In this document: in pieces, positions 28,326 through 37,337 of the stretch
How the letters are laid out: the number at the start of each line of letters is the position of its first letter
Numbering within the stretch: the first letter of the stretch is position 1
DNA from: Streptomyces pseudovenezuelae
Lineage (GTDB): Bacteria > Actinomycetota > Actinomycetes > Streptomycetales > Streptomycetaceae
DNA length: 64,000 nucleotides
NCBI RefSeq assembly: GCF_001513955.1
Contig: NZ_KQ948146.1
Location: forward strand, 520,363 to 584,362
Direction: 5' to 3'
Program-made: the position numbers and the translations under genes
Notes under the pieces: generated by a model
Database searches by the model: none
Told to the model about the DNA's origin: nothing
The model's input: only the letters and a program-made list of their open reading frames with translations

Positions 28326-28877
28326 TCAGCCTTCCTTGTGCTTCAGGACCTCGGCGAGGCTCGGCGCCTCCCGGTCCCGCTGGGACATCGACGTGACCGG
28401 CAGTGGCCAGGGAATGGAGAGTTCCGGGTCGTCGAAGGCGATCGTCACGTCCTCGGAGGGATCGTGCTCTCTGTCGATACGGTAAGAGGTATCTGTGATT
28501 TCGGTAAGAGCCTGGAAGCCGTGAGCGCATCCCGCCGGGATGTAGACGGTCTTCTGCGTCTCACCGGACAGCTCGAAAAAGGCCCGGCCGAGGTACGTCG
28601 GCGAGTCCGGCCGCAGGTCGACGACGACGTCGAAGATCTCCCCGTACGAGCACCGCACGAGCTTGGCCTCGCCGGCGCCGGAGCGCAGGTGCAGGCCGCG
28701 CACCACGCCCCGGACCGAGCGGGAGAGGCTGTCCTGGACGAAGGCGTGCGGGTCGAGGCCCACCGAGCGGACCACGTCGACGTCGAAGGTGCGGCAGAAG
28801 AAGCCGCGTTCGTCGGCGTACGGGGTGGGCTCGAACAGGTACGCGCCGGCGATCTCGGGGACTTCGGTCGCTTTCAT
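28326..28877 (-). CDS. rmlC: dTDP-4-dehydrorhamnose 3,5-epimerase family (RmlC-like)
   Basis: 183 residues from ATG 28877, overlapping the pyruvyltransferase stop (ATGA). RmlC cupin with RGFFCRTFD, VVRGLHLRSGAGEAKLVRC (catalytic His in RGLH), GEIFDVVVDLRPDSPTYLG and VYIPAGCAHGFQAL. It epimerises C3/C5 of 4-keto-6-deoxy sugar nucleotides. No RmlA, RmlB or RmlD is seen in the window, so it may serve a modified 6-deoxy sugar rather than rhamnose itself. Confidence 0.92.
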   Translation of the reverse strand: MKATEVPEIAGAYLFEPTPYADERGFFCRTFDVDVVRSVGLDPHAFVQDSLSRSVRGVVRGLHLRSGAGEAKLVRCSYGEIFDVVVDLRPDSPTYLGRAFFELSGETQKTVYIPAGCAHGFQALTEITDTSYRIDREHDPSEDVTIAFDDPELSIPWPLPVTSMSQRDREAPSLAEVLKHKEG

Positions 28878-30106
28878 GGAGCCTTCCGCGGGGCGTGGGC
28901 GTGGGAGTTCGCCGGGAACAGGGTCGTGGTCAAAGCGGTGAACTGCTGGGCGAGTTGCCGGGCGACGACCCGGTTTCCCTCGGCGAGGGTCCGCCGTACC
29001 TCCGCCGCGTGCTTCTCCAGGTCCCGGAACTGTTCGAGCAGCCGGTCGGCGTCGACCTCGCGGGCCGGGTGGCAGTACGCGCCGAGGCCCATCCGGTCCA
29101 TCAGCGCGTTGCTCTTCGCCGCGTAGCACAGGGCGAGCACGGGCGTTCCGGTCTTCAGGGCGCAGATCAGGTTGTGGTAGCGGACGGCCACCACGGTGTC
29201 GGCGGCCGCCATCTCGTTCATCAGGTCGGCCAGTGAGGCCGGTTCGGCCGCGGTGACCAGGGGTGAGTCGACGGCGTCGAGGATCGCGGCGACCACCGAC
29301 AGGTCGCACTGGTCGCCGGTGAGGAGCCGGACCGGTCTGCCCTCCTCGACGAGCGCGCGGACGAACGTGATCGTCCCGTCGAGGTAGCGCCGGTAGATCT
29401 CCTCGGCCCGGTCGCGGTCGTCGTTGCCGCCGTGGAAGTCCATGACGCCGAGGCAGACGGGACCCGGCGCACCGGCGGGCACTTCGGACTGCGGTGCGGG
29501 CAGGGCGAACGCGAGGTCGGGGTAGACCTCGTCGCGCGAGGTGTCCACGCCCATCGCGCGCATCGCGTCACGGGACTGCTCGTCCCGGTAGGACCGGTAC
29601 ACGGCGAGCCGTGCCGACCAGCGCACCAGGGCACGCGTCGGCCGGTTGCGGATCTCGGCGGCGCCTACGCTGACCAGCGCGACCCGGGTGCCAAGGAGCC
29701 GTCCGCTCGCGCAGAGCAGGAACAGCGAGTACGGGAAGCCCCACGGCCGCAGCGGCAGGGTGGCCTCCAGGACGCCCATGCCCGGCACTATGACCACGTC
29801 GTGCCGGCGCACCCAGGCGGCGGTGCGGTAGACGTCGACGAGTTTGCCGAGCCCCTTGAACACGATCGCACTCGCCCGGGACGCGGTCCGGTACTCCGCG
29901 CGGTTCCAGTGCAGCCGCGTCGCGGGGATCCGGAACCTGGCCGTCACCGCCTCGGGTCCGCCGCACAGCGCGTCCACGCTCGCGTCCGGGTGCTCGGCGC
30001 GCAGGTGTGCGAGGAGGGCTTCCAGCGACCCGTCGTTGCCGAGGTTGCCGGAGCCGAGCAGGCCGAACACCCCGACGCGTGCCGGGGTTTCGTCCGCCGA
30101 GGTCAT
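28874..30106 (-). CDS. Polysaccharide pyruvyl transferase family protein
   Basis: 410 residues from ATG 30106. Family marks: GVFGLLGSGNLGNDGSLEAL at the N-terminus, and near the C-terminus VVAVRYHNLICALKTGTPVLAL (the RxH motif), typical of the CsaB/WcaK-type fold. Members add a ketal-linked pyruvate from phosphoenolpyruvate to a sugar. Overlaps both neighbours by 4 bp. It suggests that the polymer carries acidic pyruvyl groups. Confidence 0.9.
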   Translation of the reverse strand: MTSADETPARVGVFGLLGSGNLGNDGSLEALLAHLRAEHPDASVDALCGGPEAVTARFRIPATRLHWNRAEYRTASRASAIVFKGLGKLVDVYRTAAWVRRHDVVIVPGMGVLEATLPLRPWGFPYSLFLLCASGRLLGTRVALVSVGAAEIRNRPTRALVRWSARLAVYRSYRDEQSRDAMRAMGVDTSRDEVYPDLAFALPAPQSEVPAGAPGPVCLGVMDFHGGNDDRDRAEEIYRRYLDGTITFVRALVEEGRPVRLLTGDQCDLSVVAAILDAVDSPLVTAAEPASLADLMNEMAAADTVVAVRYHNLICALKTGTPVLALCYAAKSNALMDRMGLGAYCHPAREVDADRLLEQFRDLEKHAAEVRRTLAEGNRVVARQLAQQFTALTTTLFPANSHAHAPRKAP

Positions 30107-31050
30107 GCCCGCCTCCCCTCTCGGCCGGCGACGAGCTCGTCCACGGAGACGGTCAGCTTGGCCGGGTCCACCGGGGCGCGGTCCTCGACCCGCTCACCGG
30201 TGCCGGGCCGGGCCCGGCTGGTCATCCAGGCGGCCAGGTGGCGGTAGCACTCGCGCCGGTCGGCCGCGGACAGCGGGGCCCGGTGGATCGCCGAGACGAA
30301 GCCCCAGACGTACTCGGCGAGCAGCCGGGGCGTCGGGTGCAGCGGACCCGCCCTGCGCGGGTCCAGGTTGACGCACCGGGAGCGCTTGGACGGGTTCGCC
30401 CGCTCGGCACGGGTGGGGTGGTCGCGGCGGAAGTACAGCAGTTCCGGCACCTGGTGGAAGCGCCCGTGGAGGGCGATCTCGGCTACATACGTGCGGTCCG
30501 CGTGGTGGTAGCTGTCCATCGGCTTCACCCGGCGCAGCGCGTCGGCCCGGATCACTCCGTAGAAGTCGTCACCGCCGGGCTCGAACAGCATGCTGCGAAA
30601 GCGCTCCGGCGCGTGCGGTGAGCCGGTCGCGAGGGTGTACTCGTAGGGGACCTTCACCTGGCCGTCGCCGTCGATGACCGCCTGGTCGGCGTGGGCGAGG
30701 ATCACGTCCGGCCGCTCGTCGAGGGCCTCGACGCAGCGCCGGAGCAGATCGCGGGCGTAGAGGTCGTCGTGCGAGGCCCACTTGAACAGTTCGGTGCGGC
30801 ACTCGGCGAGGACGCGGTTGTGGTTCGGGGTGGCGCCGATGTTCCGGGGCAGCCGGAGGTAGCGGATGCGTGGGTCCTGCGCGGCGTACTTGCGGCAGAT
30901 GTCCTCGGTCCCGTCGGTCGAGGCGTTGTCGGAGATGACCAGCTCGAAGTCCCCGTAGGTCTGACCGAGCAGCGCGTCGAGCGATTCCGCCAGGTACTCC
31001 TCGCCGTTGTACACGGGCAGGCCGATGGTCAGCCTGGGTTGGGCGGTCAT
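30103..31050 (-). CDS. Glycosyltransferase family 2
   Basis: 315 residues from ATG 31050. GT-A fold: TIGLPVYNGEEYLAESLDAL, FELVISDNASTDGT, and the DxD-like KWASHDDLY. Processive-domain motifs are absent, so it adds a single sugar. No membrane segment. It overlaps the pyruvyltransferase and the flippase genes (4 bp each). Sugar donor unknown. Confidence 0.93.
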   Translation of the reverse strand: MTAQPRLTIGLPVYNGEEYLAESLDALLGQTYGDFELVISDNASTDGTEDICRKYAAQDPRIRYLRLPRNIGATPNHNRVLAECRTELFKWASHDDLYARDLLRRCVEALDERPDVILAHADQAVIDGDGQVKVPYEYTLATGSPHAPERFRSMLFEPGGDDFYGVIRADALRRVKPMDSYHHADRTYVAEIALHGRFHQVPELLYFRRDHPTRAERANPSKRSRCVNLDPRRAGPLHPTPRLLAEYVWGFVSAIHRAPLSAADRRECYRHLAAWMTSRARPGTGERVEDRAPVDPAKLTVSVDELVAGREGRRA

Positions 31051-32354
31051 GAGGTCCTCACTTCGGGAATGGGGTTGTGGCGGTGCTCGCGCAGGGCGGA
31101 CCGCAGGTGCAGCCACCACACGGCCGAGGCGCTGACGGTCGCGGCGGCGACGCCCCAGGCAGAGCCGACCGTGCCGGCGATCGCGGCCCCGCCGAGTCCG
31201 CCGCCGACGTAGCAGACGGAGGCGAACAGCTGGGAGCGCAGGCTGCGCCGGGCGGCGCCGAGGGCGCGCAGTCCGGCCGCGGCGCCGGTACCCAGGCCCG
31301 CGCCCGCCACGCTGAAGGTGATCGGCACGATGAGGTGCGAGGAGGAGTGCCAGACGCTGCCGAGCACCAGGTCGCCGAGCCGGTTCGGCAGCAGCAGCAG
31401 CGAGCCGCCCCACAGCAGCGCGGCGACGGCCTGTCCGCCGCCCAGCAGCAGGCAGAAGGTGCCGAGGCGGTGCGGGGACTTCCGCAGCACCCGTGCCGCC
31501 TCCGGGACGGTGACCAGCGACAGTCCCATCAGGACGGCGAGGAAGGGGCCCATCAGCAGTTCGGCACCCCGCACCGCGCCGACCGCGCCGACGCCGACGA
31601 TCGCACCGAGCCCGTAGGCCCGCAGTTGGCTGGCGCCGCTGAGGCTGACGTTCTCGACCAGGTACCGGTAGCCGAGATCGCGCTGCTCGCGCAGCCACCC
31701 GCGTGCCTCGGTCAGCCGGGGCCGGATGCCGCACTGGAGGCAGCCGTACGCGGCGGCCACCGCCGCGGAAGCGCCCCAGGCCAGCACGAAGGCGCCCACG
31801 GTGCCCACATGGGCCGCCGCGACCAGGGCCGGGACGAGTGCCACGCACCACACCACGTCGTTGACGAAGGCCTTGCGCCCGTTGCCCGCGGCGAAGAACG
31901 CGAACCGCCAGGCGTCCTGCAGCAGCAGCCCCGGCAGCATCACGCCCAGGCAGGCGAAGGCGGACCCGAGCCGGCCACCGAGAGCCAGGCCGACCACCAG
32001 GGACACCGCGCCGATGGAGGTGCCGACGCCGAGCGCGGTACCCGTCGAGCGGGCCACCGCCCCGCGCCAGGACGCTTCCGGCACACCGCTGAAGCGCACC
32101 ACGAGCGGGTCGGTGGACAGGCCGCGCGAGACGTTCAGCACCACGCCGTAGGTGACCCAGGCAAGGCTGAACACGCCGAACGCGGTCACGCCCAGCGAGC
32201 GGGCCACGTAGATGCCCACCGCGAAGTTGCTGATGCTGGAGGCCGCCTGGTCGGCCAGGCCCCAGGACAGCCGGCCGACGAGGGCCCGCCGGGCGGATCC
32301 GGCCCGTGGCGCCGCTGTCGGCGGATTCTCCCCCTCGACGGGCATCGACGTCAT
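31047..32354 (-). CDS. Wzx-type oligosaccharide flippase
   Basis: 435 residues from ATG 32354, with twelve or more hydrophobic segments. The N-terminal pattern LSWGLADQAASSISNFAVGIYVARSLG is typical of the MATE-like polysaccharide flippase superfamily. It would move undecaprenyl-linked repeat units across the membrane for polymerisation by the Wzy-like protein at 38581. Overlaps the DUF4910 stop by 4 bp. Confidence 0.88.
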   Translation of the reverse strand: MTSMPVEGENPPTAAPRAGSARRALVGRLSWGLADQAASSISNFAVGIYVARSLGVTAFGVFSLAWVTYGVVLNVSRGLSTDPLVVRFSGVPEASWRGAVARSTGTALGVGTSIGAVSLVVGLALGGRLGSAFACLGVMLPGLLLQDAWRFAFFAAGNGRKAFVNDVVWCVALVPALVAAAHVGTVGAFVLAWGASAAVAAAYGCLQCGIRPRLTEARGWLREQRDLGYRYLVENVSLSGASQLRAYGLGAIVGVGAVGAVRGAELLMGPFLAVLMGLSLVTVPEAARVLRKSPHRLGTFCLLLGGGQAVAALLWGGSLLLLPNRLGDLVLGSVWHSSSHLIVPITFSVAGAGLGTGAAAGLRALGAARRSLRSQLFASVCYVGGGLGGAAIAGTVGSAWGVAAATVSASAVWWLHLRSALREHRHNPIPEVRTS

Positions 32355-33625
32355 GTCTTGATCAGCCCTGCCTCGTGCAGTGCGCCGGCCGCGGCGGCGA
32401 CGGTGTCGAACGGCAGCCCGGACCGCTCGGCGACGTCCAGCAGACCGTTCTCGCCGTCGGAGAGGTTGAGCACCCAGAGCATGGCCATCTGGGCCTGCTT
32501 GGTGTCGCTGCGCCCGCCGAGCGCGTCGTACAGCCCGCGCCGCCCCAACTGCGGTTCGCCGTAGGGGCTGAGGTTGAGGTAGCGCCGGTTGCGGTCCAGG
32601 ACGGCGAACGCCTCGCGGCACACCGCGAGGGTGTCCGCCATCGCCTCCGGGGAGACGAAGTCCAGGTTGTCCGCCGAGGTGTGGTACTCGGGATAGCCCG
32701 CGTACGGGGTACGGGTGAGCGAGCCGACGCCGAGGTTGAACCCGGGCGAGCAGTACTGCCGCTCGTCGTAGCCGTACGGGGTGAACTCGTTGACCTGGTG
32801 CGGGCGTTCGGACGTGGTCAGCACATGCCGCAGCACCCGGTCGATCTCCGCGTCGCCGCGCCTGCTCTGCTTGTAGGTGAGCGGGCCCGGGTCACCGGCG
32901 CAGGCGAGCACCAGGCCGTGCTTGACCCGCTCGACCCTGTCCGCGTTGCGGGCCAGCCAGGTGATCGCGCCGATGGTGCCGGGCGCGAAGATGAACCGGT
33001 AGGTGTAGTACGGCGTCCGCCGGGCCAGCTCCCTGGCCAGGAAGGTCGCCACCGCCACGCCGGCCATGTTGTCGTTGGCCAGCGCCGGATGGCAGGTGTG
33101 GCAGGAGACGATCACCTCGTCGGCGACCTGCCCCGGGACCACGTGCTCCGCGTAGGTGAGGTGGCCGTCGGCGAGCGTGGAGTCGATGCGCACCTCGTAC
33201 TCGCCGTCCGGCATCGCGTCCAGGGTGTCCTGGGCCAGACAGAACCCCCACTCCGGCTTGTAGTAGCTGGTGCGGTACGGCACCCAGGACGGCTGGTCCG
33301 GCAGGGTGTGCAGGTGCGCGCGCAGCTCGGACAGCGGCATGGTCCGCGCGACCGGCACGCTGTAGCCGAGCACATGCAGGCTGGACGCGGCGAAGTCGAC
33401 GACCCGGTTGCCCTCCGGGTCGGCGATGTAGGCGTCCCGGATGTTCCACTCCTGCGGCACCGTCCAGTCGAGCACCTGGGTTCCGGTCGGCACCTCGTGC
33501 ACGTCGAGCGGGAGGTACTCGCCGACGATGTCCAGGGTGGCGCGCACACCGTCGCCGGTGATGCTCCGGCAGAGCGGGTACAGCCGCTCCACCAGGGCGT
33601 ACATCTCCTCGCCGACTCGGCTCAT
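32351..33625 (-). CDS. DUF4910 / M28-like protein of polysaccharide clusters
   Basis: 424 residues from ATG 33625. The middle has a M28-like zinc hydrolase core (VIVSCHTCHPALANDNMAGVA, where His, Asp and others could bind metal, and YPEYHTSADNLDFV), with a winged-helix-like segment at the C-terminus (SDGENGLLDVAERSGLPFDTV). I recognise the DUF4910 family, common in surface-polysaccharide clusters but of unclear function. It overlaps the epimerase stop by 4 bp. It may hydrolyse an amide or amino-acid linkage on a sugar, which is inference from the fold. Confidence 0.82.
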   Translation of the reverse strand: MSRVGEEMYALVERLYPLCRSITGDGVRATLDIVGEYLPLDVHEVPTGTQVLDWTVPQEWNIRDAYIADPEGNRVVDFAASSLHVLGYSVPVARTMPLSELRAHLHTLPDQPSWVPYRTSYYKPEWGFCLAQDTLDAMPDGEYEVRIDSTLADGHLTYAEHVVPGQVADEVIVSCHTCHPALANDNMAGVAVATFLARELARRTPYYTYRFIFAPGTIGAITWLARNADRVERVKHGLVLACAGDPGPLTYKQSRRGDAEIDRVLRHVLTTSERPHQVNEFTPYGYDERQYCSPGFNLGVGSLTRTPYAGYPEYHTSADNLDFVSPEAMADTLAVCREAFAVLDRNRRYLNLSPYGEPQLGRRGLYDALGGRSDTKQAQMAMLWVLNLSDGENGLLDVAERSGLPFDTVAAAAGALHEAGLIKT

Positions 33626-34647
33626 CGGCGCCACCGCAGGGTGTCGTCGACGGTGCCGGCCTCGGATGCGGCGCGCAGCACGGCGAGCCGGGTGAAGCGC
33701 TGGTCGAAGGCTTCCTTGGTCAGCCCGAACTTCCGGTAGGCGTCGGCGAGTTCGAGCGCGCCGCGCTTGACGGACCACTCGATGTCGAAGCCCGGGATCG
33801 CGGCGCGGAACCGGGAGAAGTCCACCCGGTAGGAGCGCGGGTCGGCCCCGTTCTCCCCGGTGATGCGCACCTTCGCGCCGGGCACCGCCTCGGCGACCTG
33901 CTCGGCGATCTCGGCGACCGTGACGTTGTTGGTCTCGCTGCCGATGTTGAACGCCCGGTCGTGGACCGCCTCGCGCGGCGCGGTCAGCGCGGCCGTGAAG
34001 GCCCGGGCGATGTCGGCCGCGTGCACCAGCGGGCGCCAGGGGGTGCCGTCGGAGAGCACCAGCACCTCGCCGGACAGCAGCGCGTGGCCGACCAGGTTGT
34101 TCAGCACGATGTCGGCGCGCAGCCGGGGCGAGTAGCCGAAGGCGGTGGCGTTGCGCATGTACACCGGGGTGAAGTCGCCGTCGGCCAGCGTGTGCAGGTC
34201 GTCCTCCACCCGCACCTTGGACTCCGCGTAGGGCGTCACCGGGCGCAGCGGGGCGTCCTCGCCGACCAGGTCGTCGCCGCCGGCGGCGCCGTAGACCGAG
34301 CATGTCGACGCGTACAGGAAGCGCCGCACTCCGGCGTCACGGGCGAGCTGGGCCAGCCGTACGGACGCGTGGTGGTTGATGTCGTAGGTGAGCTCCGGCG
34401 CCAGCGATCCCAGCGGGTCGTTGGAGAGCGCGGCCAGGTGGATCACGGCGTCCACGCCGGCCACGTGTTCGGCCGTGACGTCGCGCAGGTCCACGCGGTG
34501 CCCCTGCGGGTCCGCGGGTGTCTCGCCGAGGACGGAGTCGGCGAACAGGCCGGCGTCGAGGCCGACGACCTCGTGTCCCGCGGCGGCGAGGACCGGGGCC
34601 ATGACGGTTCCCAGGTAGCCCTGGTGTCCGGTAAGCAGTACGCGCAT
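33622..34647 (-). CDS. NAD-dependent sugar epimerase/dehydratase
   Basis: 341 residues from ATG 34647. Extended SDR: GHQGYLG nucleotide-binding loop at residue ~7, S/Y/K catalytic site at STCSVYG and YAESK, and FNIGSETNNVTVAEIAEQV later. Closest in style to NDP-sugar 4-reductases/epimerases found with C-methyltransferases in branched deoxysugar pathways. It follows the PIG-L gene by four bases. Exact reaction cannot be assigned. Confidence 0.9.
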   Translation of the reverse strand: MRVLLTGHQGYLGTVMAPVLAAAGHEVVGLDAGLFADSVLGETPADPQGHRVDLRDVTAEHVAGVDAVIHLAALSNDPLGSLAPELTYDINHHASVRLAQLARDAGVRRFLYASTCSVYGAAGGDDLVGEDAPLRPVTPYAESKVRVEDDLHTLADGDFTPVYMRNATAFGYSPRLRADIVLNNLVGHALLSGEVLVLSDGTPWRPLVHAADIARAFTAALTAPREAVHDRAFNIGSETNNVTVAEIAEQVAEAVPGAKVRITGENGADPRSYRVDFSRFRAAIPGFDIEWSVKRGALELADAYRKFGLTKEAFDQRFTRLAVLRAASEAGTVDDTLRWRR

Positions 34648-34651
34648 GGGT

Positions 34652-35299
34652 TCAACCCCCCAGGTTGAGCGTGAGTTTGGTGGCGGCGAACGCTTCGGCG
34701 TACCGCTCGTGGCATTCGATGCCGCGGATCCGGGCGAGGCCGAGGAAGGCCTCCCGGTCGTACCAGGGCCGGTGGCGCTGCGAGGCGTAGTGCTCCTGCA
34801 GCAGCCGCACCTTCTCCTCGGCGATCTCCGTCGACAGCGGCTGGTACGCCGCCATCCGGCCGAGGTCGCCGTCCCACTTGACGATCTCGTAGCCGAGCAC
34901 GAGGTGGTCGCGGAAGGCGGTGGGGATCAGCCGCGCCAGGCCGCGGTGGTCCTGGTGGGCGTCGTCGGTGCGCGGGGCGAGGATCAGGTCCGGGTCGGTC
35001 TGCGCGCGCAGTTCCTCGACCGCGGCCTTGGCCTCGTCCCAGTGGACGGGCATACGGCCGTCCGGCAGTTTGAGCACGGTCAGCCGCAGGTCGGCCCCCG
35101 GGCAGAAGGCGGCGAGCGCGGCCCGCTCCTCCTGCTCGCGTTCGGTGCCGCCGCCGGAGAGCACCAGCGCGTCCACCCGCAGACCGGGCCGCGCCCGGCA
35201 CAGGGCGAGCAGCGTGCCGCCGGCGCCGATGGCGATGTCGTCGCAGTGCGCGCCCACGGCGACGATCCGGTCCAGGGACCCGGCCCCGAGCCGTATCAC
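34652..35299 (-). CDS. PIG-L family (LmbE-like) deacetylase
   Basis: 215 residues from GTG 35299, which overlaps the upstream stop (GTGA). Zinc site AHCDD (variant of AHPDD) near residue 17 and the HxxH motif in DAHQDHRG. The family hydrolyses N-acetyl groups from GlcNAc-type sugars (MshB, PIG-L). Here it probably removes an acyl group from a sugar intermediate of the operon. The Cys in the AHxDD motif, replacing Pro, occurs in some polysaccharide-cluster members. Confidence 0.9.
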   Translation of the reverse strand: MIRLGAGSLDRIVAVGAHCDDIAIGAGGTLLALCRARPGLRVDALVLSGGGTEREQEERAALAAFCPGADLRLTVLKLPDGRMPVHWDEAKAAVEELRAQTDPDLILAPRTDDAHQDHRGLARLIPTAFRDHLVLGYEIVKWDGDLGRMAAYQPLSTEIAEEKVRLLQEHYASQRHRPWYDREAFLGLARIRGIECHERYAEAFAATKLTLNLGG

Positions 35300-36081
35300 G
35301 CGCGCACCCCCTGCTCCCACACGGCCCACGGGCGGTCGCCCTGGGCGTAGGCGGCGTCGAGCGCGGCCCGCTCCTTCACGGTGTCGGTCGGCTTCCAGAA
35401 GCCGCGGTGCTGGTGCGCCACCAGCCGTCCCTGCTTGGCCAGTTCGCCGCATCCGTCGGCGACCAGGTCCCCGCCCTCGGGGATGTGGTCGAAGACCTCC
35501 TGGCGGAGCACGAAGTAGCCGCCGTTCTCCCACAGCGGCATGTCGCTCACCGCGGTGATGCCGCCCACCAGGCCGTCCTCACCCAGCTCCACGCAGTGGA
35601 AGGAGGACTGGGGCGGCACGACCATCATCGAGGCGCCGGCGTCACGCTGGGAGAACTTCTCGATCATCTCGGGCAGCGGGGCGTCGGTGAGGACGTCCGC
35701 GTAGTTGGCGAGGAACATCTCGTCGCCGTCCAGGTGGTGGCGCACGCGACGCAGCCGCTCCCCGATCGGCGACTCGATACCGGTCTGCGCGAAGGTGATC
35801 GTCCAGTCGGCTATGTCGGTGGACAGCAGCTCGGTGCGGCCCTTGCGCAGCACGAAGTCGTTGGACGTCGTCTCCTCGTAGTTGAGGAAGAAGTTCTTGA
35901 TGTGGTGGGCCCCGTACCCGAGGCACAGGATGAACTCCGTGTGCCCGAAGTGCGCGTAGTAGCGCATGACATGCCAGATCAGCGGTCTGGGACCGACCAT
36001 GGCCATGGGCTTGGGCACGTCGTCGGAGGTTCCGTTGCGCATCCGCATCCCGTAACCGCCGCAGAACAGAACGACCTTCAT
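35296..36081 (-). CDS. Sugar-1-phosphate nucleotidyltransferase (RfbF-like)
   Basis: 261 residues from ATG 36081. Nucleotidyltransferase signature LFCGGYGMRMR with VPKPMAMVG, then RPLIWHVMRYYAHFGHTEFI and ANYADVLTD, like glucose-1-phosphate cytidylyltransferases. It activates a sugar-1-phosphate, probably with CTP, as the first step of the modified sugar pathway formed by the next genes. Overlaps the methyltransferase stop (ATGA). Confidence 0.9.
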   Translation of the reverse strand: MKVVLFCGGYGMRMRNGTSDDVPKPMAMVGPRPLIWHVMRYYAHFGHTEFILCLGYGAHHIKNFFLNYEETTSNDFVLRKGRTELLSTDIADWTITFAQTGIESPIGERLRRVRHHLDGDEMFLANYADVLTDAPLPEMIEKFSQRDAGASMMVVPPQSSFHCVELGEDGLVGGITAVSDMPLWENGGYFVLRQEVFDHIPEGGDLVADGCGELAKQGRLVAHQHRGFWKPTDTVKERAALDAAYAQGDRPWAVWEQGVRA

Positions 36082-37337
36082 GCTGTGACCTTTCGGGACG
36101 CGACCTCGACGACGCTCAGTTCCGGGATGGGGAAGACGAGCCGGCCGCCCCACTCGTGCACGAAGGACAGCTGCTCGGTGAGTTCGGCGCGCAGGTTCCA
36201 CGGGAGGACGAGCACGTAGTCCGGCTTGTCGGCGGCTATCTGCTCGGGCGACAGGATCGGGATACGGGTGCCCGGCGTGAACCTGCCGTGCTTGTAGGGG
36301 TTGCGGTCGACCGTGTAAGCGAGCAGGTCGGGCCGGATGCCGCAGTGGTTGAGCAGGGTGTTGCCCTTGCCGGGGGCGCCGTAGCCGACGACCGTCTCGC
36401 CGCGCTCGGCCGCCTCGATGAGGAACTTCAGGAGGTCCCGGCGCACCTTGGCCACCCGGGCGGAGAACTCGGTGTAGCCCGACAGCTCCTGGAGCCCGGC
36501 GGCCTTCTCGCGGGCCAGCACGTCGGCCACCCGCTGCGTCGGCTCCCCGGCCACCTCGGCCGGGCGCGACCACAGCCGGATGGACCCGCCGTGCGTGGGC
36601 AGCAACTCGACGTCCACGAGCGTCAGTCCGCCGCTCGCGAGGGCCTGGATCGCGGACGCGACCGTGTAGTACTGGAAGTGCTCGTGGTAGATCGTGTCGT
36701 ACTGGTTCTCCTCGATCAGGGTCAGCAGGTGCTGCACCTCGATGGAGACCCAGCCGTCGTCGGCGACCAGGGCGCGCAGCCCCTGGGTGAAGCCGACCAC
36801 GTCGGGGATGTGCGCGTACACGTTGTTGGCCACGACCAGGTTCGCCGGGCCATGCTCGGCGCGGACGGCCGAACCGGTCTCCGGGCTCAGGAACTCGGTG
36901 AGCGTGGGCACGCCCTTGTCCCGTGCCGCCGCGCCGACGTTCACCGAGGGCTCGATGCCCAGGCAGCGGATCCCCCGGTCCACCACGTGCTTCAGCAGGT
37001 AGCCGTCGTTGCTCGCGACCTCGACCACGAAGGCGTCGGAGCCTTCGGCGTCGATCCCCGCGCGCTCCACGGCGTCGGCGACGAAGGTGCGCGCGTGCTC
37101 CACCCAGGAGGTCGAGAACGAGGAGAAGTACGCGTACTCCTTGAACGTCTCCTCCGGTGTGATCAGCGGCGGGATCTGCGCGAGCCAGCAGTCGGTGCAG
37201 ACCTGCAGGTGCAGCGGGTACGCGGGCTCCGGCTCGTCGAGTTGGTCCGCGGAAAGAAAGCTCTCGCACGGTGGCGTCGCCCCGAGGTCGACGACGCTCG
37301 CCATCGCCTCCGAACCGCACAGTCGGCATCGTGTCAT
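36078..37337 (-). CDS. Sugar C-methyltransferase (TylC3/NovU-like)
   Basis: 419 residues from ATG 37337. The N-terminal zinc-binding part (CRLCGS... and CTDCWLAQIP), the SAM-binding Rossmann core (VVEVASNDGYLLKHV), and a C-terminal domain with GYGAPGKGNTLLNHCGI match the three-part C-methyltransferases of branched deoxysugar biosynthesis. Reaction: transfer of a methyl group to a carbon of a keto sugar nucleotide. Overlaps the glycosyltransferase stop. It implies a branched-chain sugar in the polymer. Confidence 0.92.
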   Translation of the reverse strand: MTRCRLCGSEAMASVVDLGATPPCESFLSADQLDEPEPAYPLHLQVCTDCWLAQIPPLITPEETFKEYAYFSSFSTSWVEHARTFVADAVERAGIDAEGSDAFVVEVASNDGYLLKHVVDRGIRCLGIEPSVNVGAAARDKGVPTLTEFLSPETGSAVRAEHGPANLVVANNVYAHIPDVVGFTQGLRALVADDGWVSIEVQHLLTLIEENQYDTIYHEHFQYYTVASAIQALASGGLTLVDVELLPTHGGSIRLWSRPAEVAGEPTQRVADVLAREKAAGLQELSGYTEFSARVAKVRRDLLKFLIEAAERGETVVGYGAPGKGNTLLNHCGIRPDLLAYTVDRNPYKHGRFTPGTRIPILSPEQIAADKPDYVLVLPWNLRAELTEQLSFVHEWGGRLVFPIPELSVVEVASRKVTA

